64,000 bases of DNA from Microcoleus sp. bin48.metabat.b7b8b9.023 (GCF_013299185.1 NZ_JAAFKG010000021.1:39266-103265), one strand, 5' to 3'; positions 9,135 to 19,700 are shown, counted from the first letter of the stretch. Made by a program: numbers and translations. Notes: a model not told the origin generated them from the sequence alone.

Positions 9135-9192
9135 GTTTGTAGTGCGGACTTAAGTCCGCAGCATTTGGCGGACTTAAGTCCGCACTACAAAC
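9135..9192. repeat. Family B perfect palindrome with 25-bp arms
   Basis: Left arm 9135-9159 (GTTTGTAGTGCGGACTTAAG then TCCGC) and right arm 9168-9192 are exact reverse complements with an 8-base loop. It lies in the 411-base spacer after the transporter ATPase; the rest of that spacer shows nothing recognisable. Confidence 0.85.
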
Positions 9193-9356
9193 CAATCTGA
9201 TTGCGGTTAATCGAGCGGACACGATATGACACATGAGTTGGGTGTTTGACAGGTTTTATCGCTAGCCTATAACTCTCATCATGTAGCCAATTGCAAGTTA
9301 AAGCTAAGTTTGGCTTTCCCTCGCGTTAGCTCCCGATCGGAGAACAAGTCAATTAG

Positions 9357-9776
9357 ATGAAAAAAAGTGGGAAATTATCACCAATTAACTTACGGAGTAT
9401 GACGGAGATGAATTTGATTTCTACAGCTATCGGTCGCATCAGTTCATTGCTTAAGGGCTTTCAAATCAAGAGTTTTTTGAGTGTTGTCCTAGTCGGTTTT
9501 CTGCTGCTGACATCCAATGTTGATGGGGGACGCAGCAACAAAGCTTATGGCAGTCAGTACGGTTCAAACTCGGAGCTAAACAATCCCGAAAGACCCCAAA
9601 CAACTCGCGAATGGAGACAAGAAGCTCGTGAAACCTCTGACGCTCCGGGCGAACGAATTCAGAAGATCGGACAAGAAGCGGGAGCAGCCGTCAAAGAATT
9701 CGGGGAGATGTACAAAGACACTGCTAACAGAAGTATGGCTGAATTGAAGAATAATAGAGCAGACACCACTAATTAG
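9357..9776 (+). CDS. Small membrane-anchored or exported hypothetical protein
   Basis: 139 codons. A hydrophobic segment (FLSVVLVGFLLLTSNV, residues about 39-55) acts as a signal peptide or anchor. It is followed by a charged helical region (REWRQEARETSDAPGERIQKIGQEAGAAVKEFGEMYKD) that looks amphipathic. The start could also be ATG 9399 or 9408, both near GGAG motifs and both giving a more normal signal-peptide length. I do not recognise a named family with certainty. It stands alone between the sugar transporter and the DUF3574 gene. Confidence 0.6.
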   Translation: MKKSGKLSPINLRSMTEMNLISTAIGRISSLLKGFQIKSFLSVVLVGFLLLTSNVDGGRSNKAYGSQYGSNSELNNPERPQTTREWRQEARETSDAPGERIQKIGQEAGAAVKEFGEMYKDTANRSMAELKNNRADTTN

Positions 9777-9946
9777 GCGATCGCAAATAAACTACGCAGG
9801 CGATCGCAAATCAACTACGGCTGACGCTCTTATCCTCTTAGAAACCGGGTCTTTTACCGTTGTTCAGGGTGCTAACAAAAGATTTTGATTAAAAACCCGG
9901 TTCCTGACCACCTGTGGGTCTAAGACTGAATAAACTAAGGCTGACG

Positions 9947-9986
9947 CTCAAAAACCCAGTTTCTCACGAGAAATTGGGTTTTTGAG
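9947..9986. terminator. Hairpin with 19-bp stem, possible terminator
   Basis: CTCAAAAACCCAGTTTCTC at 9947-9965 pairs with GAGAAATTGGGTTTTTGAG at 9968-9986, with a single G-U-type mismatch. A and T runs on both sides allow bidirectional termination, but the arms resemble the dispersed GAAACCGGGTTTC repeats, so it may be a repeat doing this job. Two GCGATCGCAAAT boxes lie at about 9778-9812. Confidence 0.5.
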
Positions 9987-10151
9987 TTGGCAACATTTTA
10001 TGTTAAATTAAATCACGAACGGTAGCATAGGTATTGTCGGTATTGTGCGATCGCTCGGGCGGTGCCTCAGTACCAACAGTCTCAAAGTCGGTAGTTAAAG
10101 AGCGATCGCTCTCGCGCACCCTACTACTTGTTTATTTGTGACGATAATCAC

Positions 10152-10592
10152 ATGAAGAACAAACATCTTAACAGTCTTTGCTTGGCAGGCCTGCTGTTGC
10201 TCGTGCCGATTTGTCCGGGGACAATTGCCCGCGCTCAAATTTCCGAAACTTCCGATACTAATGTCAGTCCAAAAACCTTCCTCAAAGATGAACTGTATTT
10301 TGGCTTAACTAAACCCGGAGGCGAGACAATTTCTGAGTCAGAATGGCAGGAGTTTGTCAAGGAAGTTATTACCCCTCGTTTTCGGGAAGGGCTAACTGTA
10401 TTAGACGGTTCCGGGCAGTTTCTCAACCAGGGCGGAATATTGATTCGAGAAAACTCTAAAATAGTTATTTTGATTTATGAAAGCAGCCAGGAAAAAAATC
10501 GAGCTATTCAGGAAATTATCGAAAATTACAAGCGCAGGTTTCAGCAGGAGTCAGTGTTGCGGACAACCAGCGCAGTTAAGGTTTCTTTCTGA
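10152..10592 (+). CDS. DUF3574 domain exported protein
   Basis: Start set at ATG 10152 (MKNKHLNSLCLAG); the frame is open further upstream only through a TTG at 10128. Residues 1-30 are a standard signal peptide ending around ARAQ. The rest matches DUF3574: DELYFGLTKPGG, SEWQEFVKEVITPRF, GLTVLDGSGQF and a SKIVILIYE strand. The family is small (about 130-150 residues), periplasmic, and of unknown function. Length is normal. It appears monocistronic and is followed by the IS605-type element. Confidence 0.82.
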   Translation: MKNKHLNSLCLAGLLLLVPICPGTIARAQISETSDTNVSPKTFLKDELYFGLTKPGGETISESEWQEFVKEVITPRFREGLTVLDGSGQFLNQGGILIRENSKIVILIYESSQEKNRAIQEIIENYKRRFQQESVLRTTSAVKVSF

Positions 10593-10778
10593 TTCGCTCA
10601 TCCAATCAGCGTATTTATGATATTATCACAGATGGGTCTAAAACCCCGTCCTTATAGGACGGCTTGGTAAGTAAAACTATAAACCTTAAACCCTCTTTCC
10701 TAAAGAAATGTAAAAAGTACAAACACGCAAGCCTTTCACTATATACTAATAACAGCTCAAGAAAAGGAGGAGTTAAAA

Positions 10779-12104
10779 TTGTTGAGTAACTATGTATACA
10801 AGTTGCGTCCAAATCAAACACAAGACTTAAAAATGTCTAATTGGGTGGATATGTTGCGAAGCCATTTCAACTGGTGTCTTAATGACAGGATAACTCAGTA
10901 TAGCCAACATTTCATTCAAGGCAACTATTGCGACATTAGGAGCAAAAGTGAATCCTGTCCGTTGACCAGTTGTGTCAGTAAAAACGGTGCCACTGGGGAA
11001 CCTTGGAAAATAGGCAAAACAGATAAAAAGGGGAAAGTTAAAAACCCTCGGCGCAACCCAGGCGAGATTCAAATCACAGCGTTGCCCCAATTGAAAGCAG
11101 CTAGACCCTGGTTTGCCGGGATAGATTCGACAGTTCTACAACAGAACGTCAAACGGTTAGACACTGCCTATAATAATTTTTTTGACGGACGCGGCTTTCC
11201 TAAATTCAAGAATCGCAACAATTTCACTTCCTTCACATTTGTGATGGGGGTAAAAATACAAGGTAGTAAAATTTACTTGCCAAAGTTAGGTTGGATGCGT
11301 TTCCACAACTCGCGCCCAATTCCTGGTGGCTTTACCATTAAAGCTTGTGCGGTAAGAAAGCGACAGAATGGGTGGTATGTATCCGTCCGCATTGAGGACA
11401 AGTCTGTCCCCGATTACACGACAAAACCTCTCAAAGATGTCGTCAAGGTAATTGGTTGCGATATGGGAATTACAAAATTAGTCCATCTATCAGATGGAAC
11501 TCAAATTAAAAATCCCAAGTTTTCAGCCACTAAAAAAGCTAAACGCACACTGAGAATTAGACAGAGACAAGTCAGTCGAAAAGCAAAAGGGAGTAATAAC
11601 CGCAAAAAAGCAGCTAAAAAACTAGGGCTTTTCCACCAAAGAATTAGCAATAAGCGCCAAGCTTACCAATGGAAGGTTGCCAATAAAATAGTGTCACGTA
11701 ACGTTGACGCGATTGCTCTAGAGGAATTGAATATTTCCGGCATGATGCGCCGATGTCGAGTGAAGGTGGACGAAAAAACAGGTAGATTTCTGAAAAATGG
11801 GCAATCAAGGAAGAGAGGTTTAAACCGTTCTATTTCTGATGCAGGCTGGGGCGAGTTAATACTGAAGATTGAGTATCTGGCTGCAAAGCAAGGAAAAATC
11901 TTAATCAAGGTTAATCCCAAATACTCTAGTCAAGAATGTCGGAATTGCGGTCACATCGACAAGTCTAATAGAGATGGCGAAAAGTTCATTTGCACTGAAT
12001 GTGGCTACCACGAACACGCTGATATAGGTGCAGCAAAAACTATTCGCGATCGAGCTTTACATTTGGTACGCGGGGACTCCGCGAAACCTGGCGTTCGCGC
12101 CTAA
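10779..12104 (+). CDS. tnpB: RNA-guided endonuclease TnpB (IS605 OrfB family)
   Basis: A 441-residue TnpB. TTG start at 10779, eight bases after a strong AAAAGGAGG site; a second TTG follows immediately. RuvC-like catalytic residues are D228 (VIGCDMGITKL), E315 or E316 (IALEELNISGM) and D415 (HADIGAAKTI, with G in place of the commoner N). The zinc ribbon has C387, C390, C405 and C408. TnpB proteins cut DNA next to a short target motif using an omega RNA from the element's right end. All key residues are present, so the protein is probably active. It is slightly longer than the usual 370-410 residues, with a loop around 55-95 containing three cysteines. Confidence 0.93.
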   Translation: MLSNYVYKLRPNQTQDLKMSNWVDMLRSHFNWCLNDRITQYSQHFIQGNYCDIRSKSESCPLTSCVSKNGATGEPWKIGKTDKKGKVKNPRRNPGEIQITALPQLKAARPWFAGIDSTVLQQNVKRLDTAYNNFFDGRGFPKFKNRNNFTSFTFVMGVKIQGSKIYLPKLGWMRFHNSRPIPGGFTIKACAVRKRQNGWYVSVRIEDKSVPDYTTKPLKDVVKVIGCDMGITKLVHLSDGTQIKNPKFSATKKAKRTLRIRQRQVSRKAKGSNNRKKAAKKLGLFHQRISNKRQAYQWKVANKIVSRNVDAIALEELNISGMMRRCRVKVDEKTGRFLKNGQSRKRGLNRSISDAGWGELILKIEYLAAKQGKILIKVNPKYSSQECRNCGHIDKSNRDGEKFICTECGYHEHADIGAAKTIRDRALHLVRGDSAKPGVRA

Positions 12105-12226
12105 ACGCCCAGAAGATATCCTCGCGCTCGATTGAGCAAACGTGAGGAGTCTGGGAACCCTGGAAACAGGGAAATTGAGGTAGAAATTCCTCAAGAATCC
12201 TCGCACCTTCAGGTCGAGGAGTGTCA
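12060..12226 (+). ncRNA. Probable omega RNA (reRNA) scaffold of TnpB
   Basis: Bases from the 3' end of tnpB to the element end form several nested stems: CCCTGG AAA CAGGG (about 12157), GAGG..CCTC (about 12177-12193), and the terminal TCCTCG-ACCT hairpin at 12198-12220. This matches the known layout in which the scaffold overlaps the tnpB end and the guide is the flanking DNA, here starting near 12227 (ATATTATTCGTAG). Inferred from position and structure only. Confidence 0.5.
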
Positions 12227-12486
12227 AGATATTATTCGTAGTAATCAAGGTCACACCCTCAGAGATAAGTAGGGTGCGGGTGCATTCAACAGTTGACAGT
12301 TGACAGTTGAGGAGCGACCTCTACCTAGAAGGAAGAGGATTGGAATAATGAATAGTCTGATTTTAATTTGTCCCTCAAAGACTTGGGGCTTTCAACCAAT
12401 TCTTTCTGCTAAAAATTAGAATTTGTGAGTATCGATCGCACATTTCAAAAAGTCGCCAGAAAACCAGCCCGGGAGAAAACAAAAAT

Positions 12487-12693
12487 ATGACGAACGATGG
12501 CAGCCCAAAATCCTCAGTGCCGAATAATGACGATATACAAAAAGATTTGGACGGTATTGGGAAAGCTTTGATTGTGAGCGTTGCTTGGTCTTACGCAGAG
12601 GCATTGGAGCGAACAAAACGAGAGCAAAAAGAACAGAAAGCTAAGCGGGAATCTCAATCAGAATCTCAACCAGAATCTCAACCAGAATCTTAA
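12487..12693 (+). CDS. Small hypothetical protein with a repetitive tail
   Basis: 68 codons, ATG preceded by CGGGAGAA at a slightly long distance. The centre (DIQKDLDGIGKALIVSVAWSYAEALERTKREQKEQKAK) looks like one amphipathic helix; the tail is three copies of ESQP/ESQS encoded by a 12-bp repeat (about 12655-12690). No family recognised. The spacer before it (12228-12486) contains TCAACAGTTGACAGTTGACA heptamer-like repeats and a TACCTAGAAGGAAGAGG stretch only. Confidence 0.4.
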   Translation: MTNDGSPKSSVPNNDDIQKDLDGIGKALIVSVAWSYAEALERTKREQKEQKAKRESQSESQPESQPES

Positions 12694-12948
12694 ACATCCG
12701 CCGCTGCCCAAACAGCGCGATTGCTTTCATCTAAAAAAAAGCGAGTGTTCGCGCACCGGCCAACCATAACAAAGATCGCGATCGAACACATTGGAATCGA
12801 CTGTTTCGGCAGATTCCCGAAATTGTAGCGGTTTGTATGCCATATTACGTAAATATATTTTATTTTCCCAAAATGGATTTAAATTAAACAAAGTACGGTT
12901 TTATGGCTACAGTGTAGAAAAGAAACAACCAATTTTGAGATCGGTCTC

Positions 12949-13461
12949 ATGTCTAATTCAAAAATGATTGGCAAAGCGATCGCAGGTGGCATTTGCTTCG
13001 GCATCCTCGCCAGCAGCTTCAACGGCGCGCAAGGCCCAGCATCCGCAGCATCACCAACAATTGCCGAAGCAGCAGCCCCCGCCGCTAGCAATATCGACAA
13101 GCAACTTCTAGGTCAATGGCAAGGTACAATCCCCTCCGGTCAGTCTTTTACCTTTGTCTTTGCCCCAAAAGGCAAATTGTTCATGATGGGTAAATGCCCC
13201 GACGGAGCCCCCTGCGCCAAAGAAACCAGGTATAAAGTTAATCTCGCTGCAACACCAATGCACCTCGATGTCAGCCTCAACAAGAGCGAAACCGTTGAGA
13301 CTGTTTTTGAGTTGACTCCCGAAGGTCAAATGCGCCTTCAGGTGGAAGGTACCAATCCCGGACTCCCAAGACCGAATTCCTTAAACGACCAAGCAACCGT
13401 GTTTAAAAAGGTCTCCGAGACGACTGCACTGCCTGCTGGCACTCAAGTCATCGGTTATTGA
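12949..13461 (+). CDS. Exported protein of unknown function, lipocalin-like size
   Basis: 170 residues, with a signal peptide (residues about 8-35, IAGGICFGILASSFNGAQGPASAAS). The mature part (KQLLGQWQGTIPSGQSFTFVFAPKGKLFMMG, then RYKVNLAATPMHLDVSL and FELTPEGQMRLQVEGTNPG) is rich in alternating beta strands, and the GxW motif near its start recalls lipocalin-like or TIGR03067-type proteins. Two cysteines (GKCPDGAPC) could form a disulphide in the periplasm. The function is not known. A start ATG 12949 is supported by the signal peptide; no strong Shine-Dalgarno is visible. Confidence 0.75.
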   Translation: MSNSKMIGKAIAGGICFGILASSFNGAQGPASAASPTIAEAAAPAASNIDKQLLGQWQGTIPSGQSFTFVFAPKGKLFMMGKCPDGAPCAKETRYKVNLAATPMHLDVSLNKSETVETVFELTPEGQMRLQVEGTNPGLPRPNSLNDQATVFKKVSETTALPAGTQVIGY

Positions 13462-13646
13462 GGGCATTCGGCAGTTAAGTAGTTATGGGTTTTGAGTTTT
13501 GGGTGTTAGAGGCAGTTTTCAATTCAATGAAATATAGTAGGGACACCGCAGTGCAGTGTCCCTAAGCGAGTACCTGTAATTCGGTAAGCAGGAAAATCGC
13601 CATCAGTTAGAGAATTTAAAATTTCAAACTGAAAATCTCCGACTTT

Positions 13647-13676
13647 CCTCATGCCTTGAGGCTGAGGTATGTCAAA
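13647..13676 (+). repeat. Omega RNA-like terminal hairpin, possible IS605 remnant
   Basis: CCTCA-T-GCCT-TG-AGGC-TGAGG-TATGTCAAAA has the same architecture as the right end of the TnpB element at 12198-12226: a five- or six-pair stem, one-base bulge, four-pair stem, two-base loop and a terminal GTCAA. No tnpB is next to it. It lies 40 bases before the fused ABC ATPase gene. Confidence 0.4.
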
Positions 13677-13715
13677 ATCCACTTAATCTCCTTGTAACTT
13701 TTCCCATAGACTTCC

Positions 13716-15737
13716 ATGAGTGAAACCGTCCTAGAAGTTCGCAACCTGCGGGTTGAATTTCAATCTGCGGATGCAGGCAATGCGTCCGCAACAGTCAAAG
13801 CTGTTGACGGCATTTCCTTTGAGGTGAAGCGAGGGCAAACTCTGGGAATTGTCGGAGAGTCGGGTTCGGGAAAATCGGTAACATCCCTCGCTGTTATGGG
13901 TTTGCTGTCAAGTTCGTTAACGAAAATCCAGGGCGAAATTTGGTTTTCTCCGGCAGCAGACGGCGCTAGCCAGCAGCCTGTGAATCTGCTGGAAATGCCC
14001 GATCGGGAAAAACAAACCTACCGGGGCAGCCAGATTGCGACGATTTTTCAAGAGCCGATGAGTTCGCTAAATCCCGTTTTTACGATCGGATTTCAACTCA
14101 CAGAAGCCATTTGTCTCCACCAAAAGATATCCCAGACAGCAGCGCGGCGCAAGGCTGCTTCGCTATTGCAAGAGGTGAAGCTGCTACCGGCGGATGAGGA
14201 ACTGCGGCAGCGCTGTTTGGCTTTGCGGCAAGAAGCAGGTGCCCAGGACGATCGCGATTTCATGCAGCTCGTCAACGGTCAAAAACAAGCTATGCTCGAT
14301 CGCTATCCCCACGAACTCTCCGGCGGCCAAATCCAGCGCGTGATGATTGCGATGGCCATTTCTTGCAATCCCACTTTATTAATTGCTGACGAACCGACAA
14401 CGGCCTTAGACGTAACCGTGCAAGCCACAATCTTAGCTTTGCTGCGCGAGTTGCGGGACTCTAGAGGCATGGCAATGATTTTTATTACCCACGATTTAGG
14501 CGTCATTGCTGAAATTGCCGATACGGTGGCGGTGATGTACCGAGGTAAAATTGTTGAATGCGGTGCGATCGAGCAAATTTTCAGCAATCCCCAACATCCT
14601 TACACAAAAGGTCTCTTAGCTTGCCGCCCAACTCTCGAACGCCAAATGCGCCGCTTACCGACAGTTTCCGATTTTATGGAAGTCACCACAAATGCTAGCG
14701 GCGAATTGGTAATTGTCGAGAAAAATGTCGATTTAGACGGCGACAGCAGCGGCGGACTTTCCACCTTCCCCACCGGAAAACCCCCTCGTCTGCCACATAT
14801 TGGCGAGCCTTTGCTAGCTGTTAATAACTTGCGAGTCGGTTTTCCGGTGCAAGGAATGTTTGGCGAAACTAAACGCTTGTTTATGGCAGTCAACGATATT
14901 TCTTTTGAGGTTTATCCGGGCGAGACTTTGGGTTTAGTCGGCGAATCTGGCTGCGGTAAATCAACTTTAGCGAGAGCATTGCTGCAATTAATTCCGATAT
15001 CCAGCGGTAAAGTGTTTTTTGAAGGCCAAGAAATTACCCCTCCTGCCAAAAGTAGTTCCCGAGGGCAGTGGATGGCTAATTATCGGCTCAAAAAAGAGTA
15101 CGATCGCCAATTGCGAAGGCTGAGGCGCGATTTGCAAATTATCTTTCAAGACCCTTATAGTTCTCTCGATCCGCGCTTGAGTGTTGGGGAGGCTGTGATG
15201 GAACCGATGGTGATTCACAGCTTTGGCAAAAACCAGAAAGAACAGCGCGATCGCGCGGCTTATTTGTTGGATAGAGTGGGTTTAAATCCCGATTTTATGC
15301 GGCGCTACCCCCACGAATTTTCCGGGGGACAGCGGCAGCGAATTTGTATTGCCAGAGCTTTGGCTTTGAATCCTAAGTTTATTATTTGCGATGAATCGGT
15401 TTCTGCATTGGATGTATCGGTGCAGGCGCAAGTTTTAAATTTGCTCAAGGAGTTGCAAACAGAGTTTGGACTGACTTATATTTTTATTTCTCACGATTTG
15501 AGCGTGGTCAAGTTTATGAGCGATCGCGCGATCGTCATGAACAAAGGTAAAATCGAGGAAATTGGCACAGCCGAGCGTATTTACCGCCAACCGCAGCAAG
15601 CTTACACGCGGCAACTGATAGCTGCTATTCCTGCGGGGAATTTAGATCGAATTCGGCAACAGCAGTTAGGTCGCCAATCTGCTTTGTCTGCTGCGAATGC
15701 GCCCCTCTCGCCTGGGGATGAATCGCAACAAATTTGA
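13716..15737 (+). CDS. Fused double ATPase of Dpp/Opp-type peptide ABC transporter
   Basis: 673 residues holding two complete ABC domains, equal to DppD and DppF (or OppD/OppF) joined as in GsiA and YejF. Domain 1 has Walker A GESGSGKS (about 46), signature LSGGQIQR (about 201) and Walker B LLIADEPTTALD. Domain 2 has Walker A GESGCGKST (about 409), signature FSGGQRQR (about 535) and ICDESVSALD, the S after DE being usual in DppF. The linker carries an oligopeptide-transporter C-terminal segment (HPYTKGLLACRPTLE). It would energise uptake of peptides or nickel; no permease or binding protein is adjacent, so its partners must be encoded elsewhere. Confidence 0.93.
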   Translation: MSETVLEVRNLRVEFQSADAGNASATVKAVDGISFEVKRGQTLGIVGESGSGKSVTSLAVMGLLSSSLTKIQGEIWFSPAADGASQQPVNLLEMPDREKQTYRGSQIATIFQEPMSSLNPVFTIGFQLTEAICLHQKISQTAARRKAASLLQEVKLLPADEELRQRCLALRQEAGAQDDRDFMQLVNGQKQAMLDRYPHELSGGQIQRVMIAMAISCNPTLLIADEPTTALDVTVQATILALLRELRDSRGMAMIFITHDLGVIAEIADTVAVMYRGKIVECGAIEQIFSNPQHPYTKGLLACRPTLERQMRRLPTVSDFMEVTTNASGELVIVEKNVDLDGDSSGGLSTFPTGKPPRLPHIGEPLLAVNNLRVGFPVQGMFGETKRLFMAVNDISFEVYPGETLGLVGESGCGKSTLARALLQLIPISSGKVFFEGQEITPPAKSSSRGQWMANYRLKKEYDRQLRRLRRDLQIIFQDPYSSLDPRLSVGEAVMEPMVIHSFGKNQKEQRDRAAYLLDRVGLNPDFMRRYPHEFSGGQRQRICIARALALNPKFIICDESVSALDVSVQAQVLNLLKELQTEFGLTYIFISHDLSVVKFMSDRAIVMNKGKIEEIGTAERIYRQPQQAYTRQLIAAIPAGNLDRIRQQQLGRQSALSAANAPLSPGDESQQI

Positions 15738-16767
15738 TATTATTTAGCTAGCTAAATTAACCCCGAGCCTTTGGCAGCATCGGACTAAATTCCTCATCCA
15801 ACCAATTTGATTGTGGTGGTTTGATGGGATACAATTCTAACCAAATCCCAGAATTCAGGCTACATATAAATTGTGCCAAGGATCTGTATGGCAACGGAAT
15901 TGCCCTCTCCAGCGCGGGGTTGTGGGAATTTTAATAATTAATATCAGATTGATGATTGTAGCAAGAGTTTTGTGAAATTGTATTAAATAGTTGAATTTTT
16001 CCTAATCACAATTCAACACTTCCGATCGATTCGGGCCCTTCGACTTGCTTCGGCTCCCCTCGGCTCCGCTACTTCGGCTACGCGGTTATCGAGCTCTCGT
16101 CGAGATACACCACAAGTCGGAGCAAGACGCCGTTGTCGAGATCTTGTGGAGATACAGCACAAGTCGCGAGCAGCCAAGATTCCAAATTCCCAATTACCCA
16201 GGAACAGAGGAATTTAACTAACAACTGCTACCAACATTTTTTATTGTATTTTCATAAATCAACAGTCGATCTTCATTTTAACTTCAGAATTAATAAGTAG
16301 TATCAAATTTGGTTGAATTTGACGGAGAGTCCGGGTTTTTTAACCAGCAGTCAGGGAGTTCGCCGCAGTATTTTAGTACATCAAATCCGGTCATAACTTA
16401 CGCAAAAAGTGGTTTGACACGATACTCTTACGCGGTAATCTGCTTCAGGCTCACTCTAGATAATTAAATTTTGCGTCCTGGACTAGCTAGATTAGGCCAA
16501 ATGTCCAATGACTAACAGCAATATCTGGTTCATTATTAAAGAGAAACCCTTTATGCCCTTCCAAAAAATGATAAAAACCGCACCGCAGCTAAAAAAATAT
16601 TACTCGCTAATTCCGTAAATACACTTAATTTTATGGTTGTGTTGCAGGGATTAAGGAAAAATTTCAAATACTTGATTTCCCAATAGTTAGGAAAACTTAC
16701 AGTATTTTAACATCTTTAGAGTTGTTTTTAAGTCTTAACTCATCAAAAATTAAACTTATTCAAAAAA
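15738..16767. other. Long intergenic region with a GC-rich repeat block
   Basis: About 1 kb without a gene. Bases 16030-16180 form a GC-rich block of CTTCGGCT/CGGCTCC motifs and two copies of a GTCGAGAT..ACAAGTCG motif, of a type seen as dispersed repeats in cyanobacteria. The rest is AT-rich; 16600-16767 probably contains the promoter and leader of the sensor kinase, but no element can be fixed. A weak AGGGATTAAGG occurs at about 16647. Confidence 0.5.
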
Positions 16768-19700
16768 ATGAAAGATCTAGTTCATATAGAAGAATCACAA
16801 AACACTAAATTGTTTAAATTCCTGCAACTATTATTGATAAAATTAACGGCAGCAGTCACCAGCAGACAGAAGGCAGAATGCAGTATGCAGTATGAAAAAA
16901 CAATCAGCCTCGCGACGATCGCCCCAGGCAGTGTATTCTCAGTTGCGAGCGTGGTGCTGCTTGTATTAAACGGGTTGCTGGTAACAGGCGGAGGCGATGG
17001 TTTGTACAATAGCCAACTCGCCCTGGGATGTTTGGCCATAGCCAATATTGTGATGTTGGCGGTGTCGGCGCGATCGCACGCCTCTGCTGTCGCAGCCTGC
17101 AACTCGGATCGCCAATCCAGCAAGTTCAACCAGGGCGATCGATTTTTTCGCCTGTCGCCAGAGATGCTCTGCGTCGTTGGTTTTGACGGTTATATCAAGC
17201 ACATCAACCCAGCAGCCGAAAAAATCCTCGGCTATTCTTCAGCCGAAATTGTGGGCAAACTCTTCATTGAATTCGTGCATCCAGACGATCGCGAAACTAC
17301 TCTCAAAGAAGCTGAAAGGATTGCTGCGGGGAATAATATCGTTGGGTTTGAAAACCGCTGGCTGTGTAGCGAGGGGTATTACAAGTGGATAGCCTGGACT
17401 GCTAGCACTTTCAGTGAAGAAGAATTGATGTACGGTATCGGCCGCGAAATTACCGATCGCAAACTCGCCCAAGAGTCGCTCCAGCAGAGCAATTCTATCT
17501 TGCGTTCCGTGATTGAAAGCACGCCGGATGTCATTTTTGTCAAGGATATTCAAGGCTGCTACGCGATCGTAAATTCTGCCGCAGCTCAATTTTTTGAAAA
17601 ACCTATCGAGGCAATTATAGGCAAAGACGATACAGAATTATTGCCTGCTGAAACAGCTCAAAAAATTATAGAGTTAGACAACAGGATCGTGACAACGGGA
17701 CAATATTTAAATTATGAAGAAACTATCCCAAAGGAAGGAGAAAAAAGGACGCTACTAACCACAAAATGCCCTTGGAAAGACGCAGAAGGAAATATTATCG
17801 GTTTGATTGGCGTATCTCGCGACATCACCGATCGCAAAGCAATAGAAGCAGCACTACAAGAGAGCAACATCCTCTTTGAAAATGTCATAGAAAGTACAGG
17901 CGATCGCATTTTTGTCAAAGATATTCAGGGCCGCTACCTATTGGTAAATTCTCAGACTGCTGGCATTATCGGCAAGCCAAAATCAGAAATTATTGGCAAA
18001 ATTGATGCAGAATTATTTCCGCTGGAGATTGCAAATGTCCTGGCGGAAAATGACCGCCGGATCTGGCAATCTGGGATTGAGGAAACCATCGAAGAAGTAG
18101 TAAAAGATAGTGAGGGCAAAATCTTGACATTTCTTGCTACAAAAAGCCCTTTGCGCGATCGCTCTGGAAACATCACGGGCGTGGTGGGAGTTGCTCGCGA
18201 TATTAGCGATCGCAAACAGACAGAAGCCGCCCTGCGGCGAAGCGAAGAGCGGTTGCAGCTAGCTCTTTGGGGCTCCGACAGCGGAATGTGGGATTGGAAT
18301 ATAGTTACTGATGAAATGTATTGCAACCACGAGTACAGTGCTTTGTTGGGCTACGAACCAGAGGAACTACAAGCAAATGCAATCGGTTTGTCACAGCTAG
18401 TTTATCCCGACGATTTACTGGTATTGAACCAGAAATTAAATGCCTATTTGGAAAATTCAGAAAATGGCTATGCTGTTGAGCATAGAATGTTAGCTAAATC
18501 CGGCGAATTTAAATGGATTTTGGCGCGGGGGAAAGTCGTAGAAAGAGATGAAAATAATGCTCCGGTGAGAATGATTGGCACTATTTCTGATATTGGCGAT
18601 CGCAAACAAGCCGAAAAAGCTCTCCAAGAAAGCGAGCAAAAATATCGGTGTTTAACTGAAGCCACCTCCCAAATTATTTGGGATACTACCGCCGCAGGCG
18701 AAGTTGTCGCCGAACAAACAGGATGGAGTGCATTTACGGGAGCGACTTACGACGAAATTAAAGGATGGGGGTGGCTCAATAACATCCATCCCGACGACAG
18801 AGAATATACTGCCAGGATGTGGTCTGAGGCACTTGCCGATCGCACCTTATTCGCAATAGAACACCGCTTGCTGCGGCACGACGGCGAGTACAGGTATATG
18901 AGCGTGCGCGGTATACCCGTATTGAATGCAGATGGCAGCGTTCGCGAGTGGGTAGGAGTACACGCTGACATAACCCCAGCCCGGCGCGCCGAGGCAGAAA
19001 TGTGGCAGCAAAAAGAATTTCTGAGCAGCATCTACGACAGTGTGAACTACAGTATTTTCGTACTAGATGTCGGTGCAGACGGAGAATTTCGCTACGCCGG
19101 CTGGAATCGAGCAGCAGAGTTACTCGGTAACATCAGCAAGGAGGAAGGATGCGGCAAAACTCCAGAAGAACTTTTCCCAGCATCTACGGCAGCGTTTTTC
19201 CGGCAGAAATTAAGAGAATGCCTGCTAAAAAATAGCTCTCTTTCTTACGAAGAATCTGTTAGTCTTGAGACTCAAGAAGTCTGCTTTATCACAACTCTGA
19301 CTCCGCTGCGAGATGAATTTGGGAAAATTTGTCGCATTGTGGGAAGTGCTACCGATATTACAGAACGCAAACAAGCCGAAGCACAATTGCGCGAACAAGA
19401 AGAATTTTTAAACAGCATCTATAACGGATCGAATCAAGTTATTTTCGTGGTAGATGTCGCCGCCGGAGAGTTCCGCTATGCAGGCTGGAATGCAGCTACA
19501 GAAGCATCCACAGGTATGTTGAGCGCTGATGTCAAAGGCAAAACTCCCGAAGAAGTGTTTCCCCCAGCAGTAGCAGCAGATTTTCGGAAAAGATACCTCG
19601 ATTGTTTAGCCGCAGACAGCTCGATTTCTTACGAAAATAGCGCCGAATTGGCAGGTGTAGAAAATTGGTTTATCGTAACTCTGACGCCCCTGCACGATGC

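Larger units (their letters stand above)
10640..12226 (+). mobile_element. IS200/IS605-family element carrying tnpB only
   Basis: A left subterminal hairpin CCGTCCT-TAT-AGGACGG lies at 10646-10662. TnpB follows, then a structured right end with the stem TCCTCG C ACCT / AGGT CGAGGA (12198-12220) and terminal GTGTCAAG. No TnpA transposase gene is present, so mobility would need TnpA in trans. Exact ends are uncertain because these elements make no target duplication. Confidence 0.7.
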
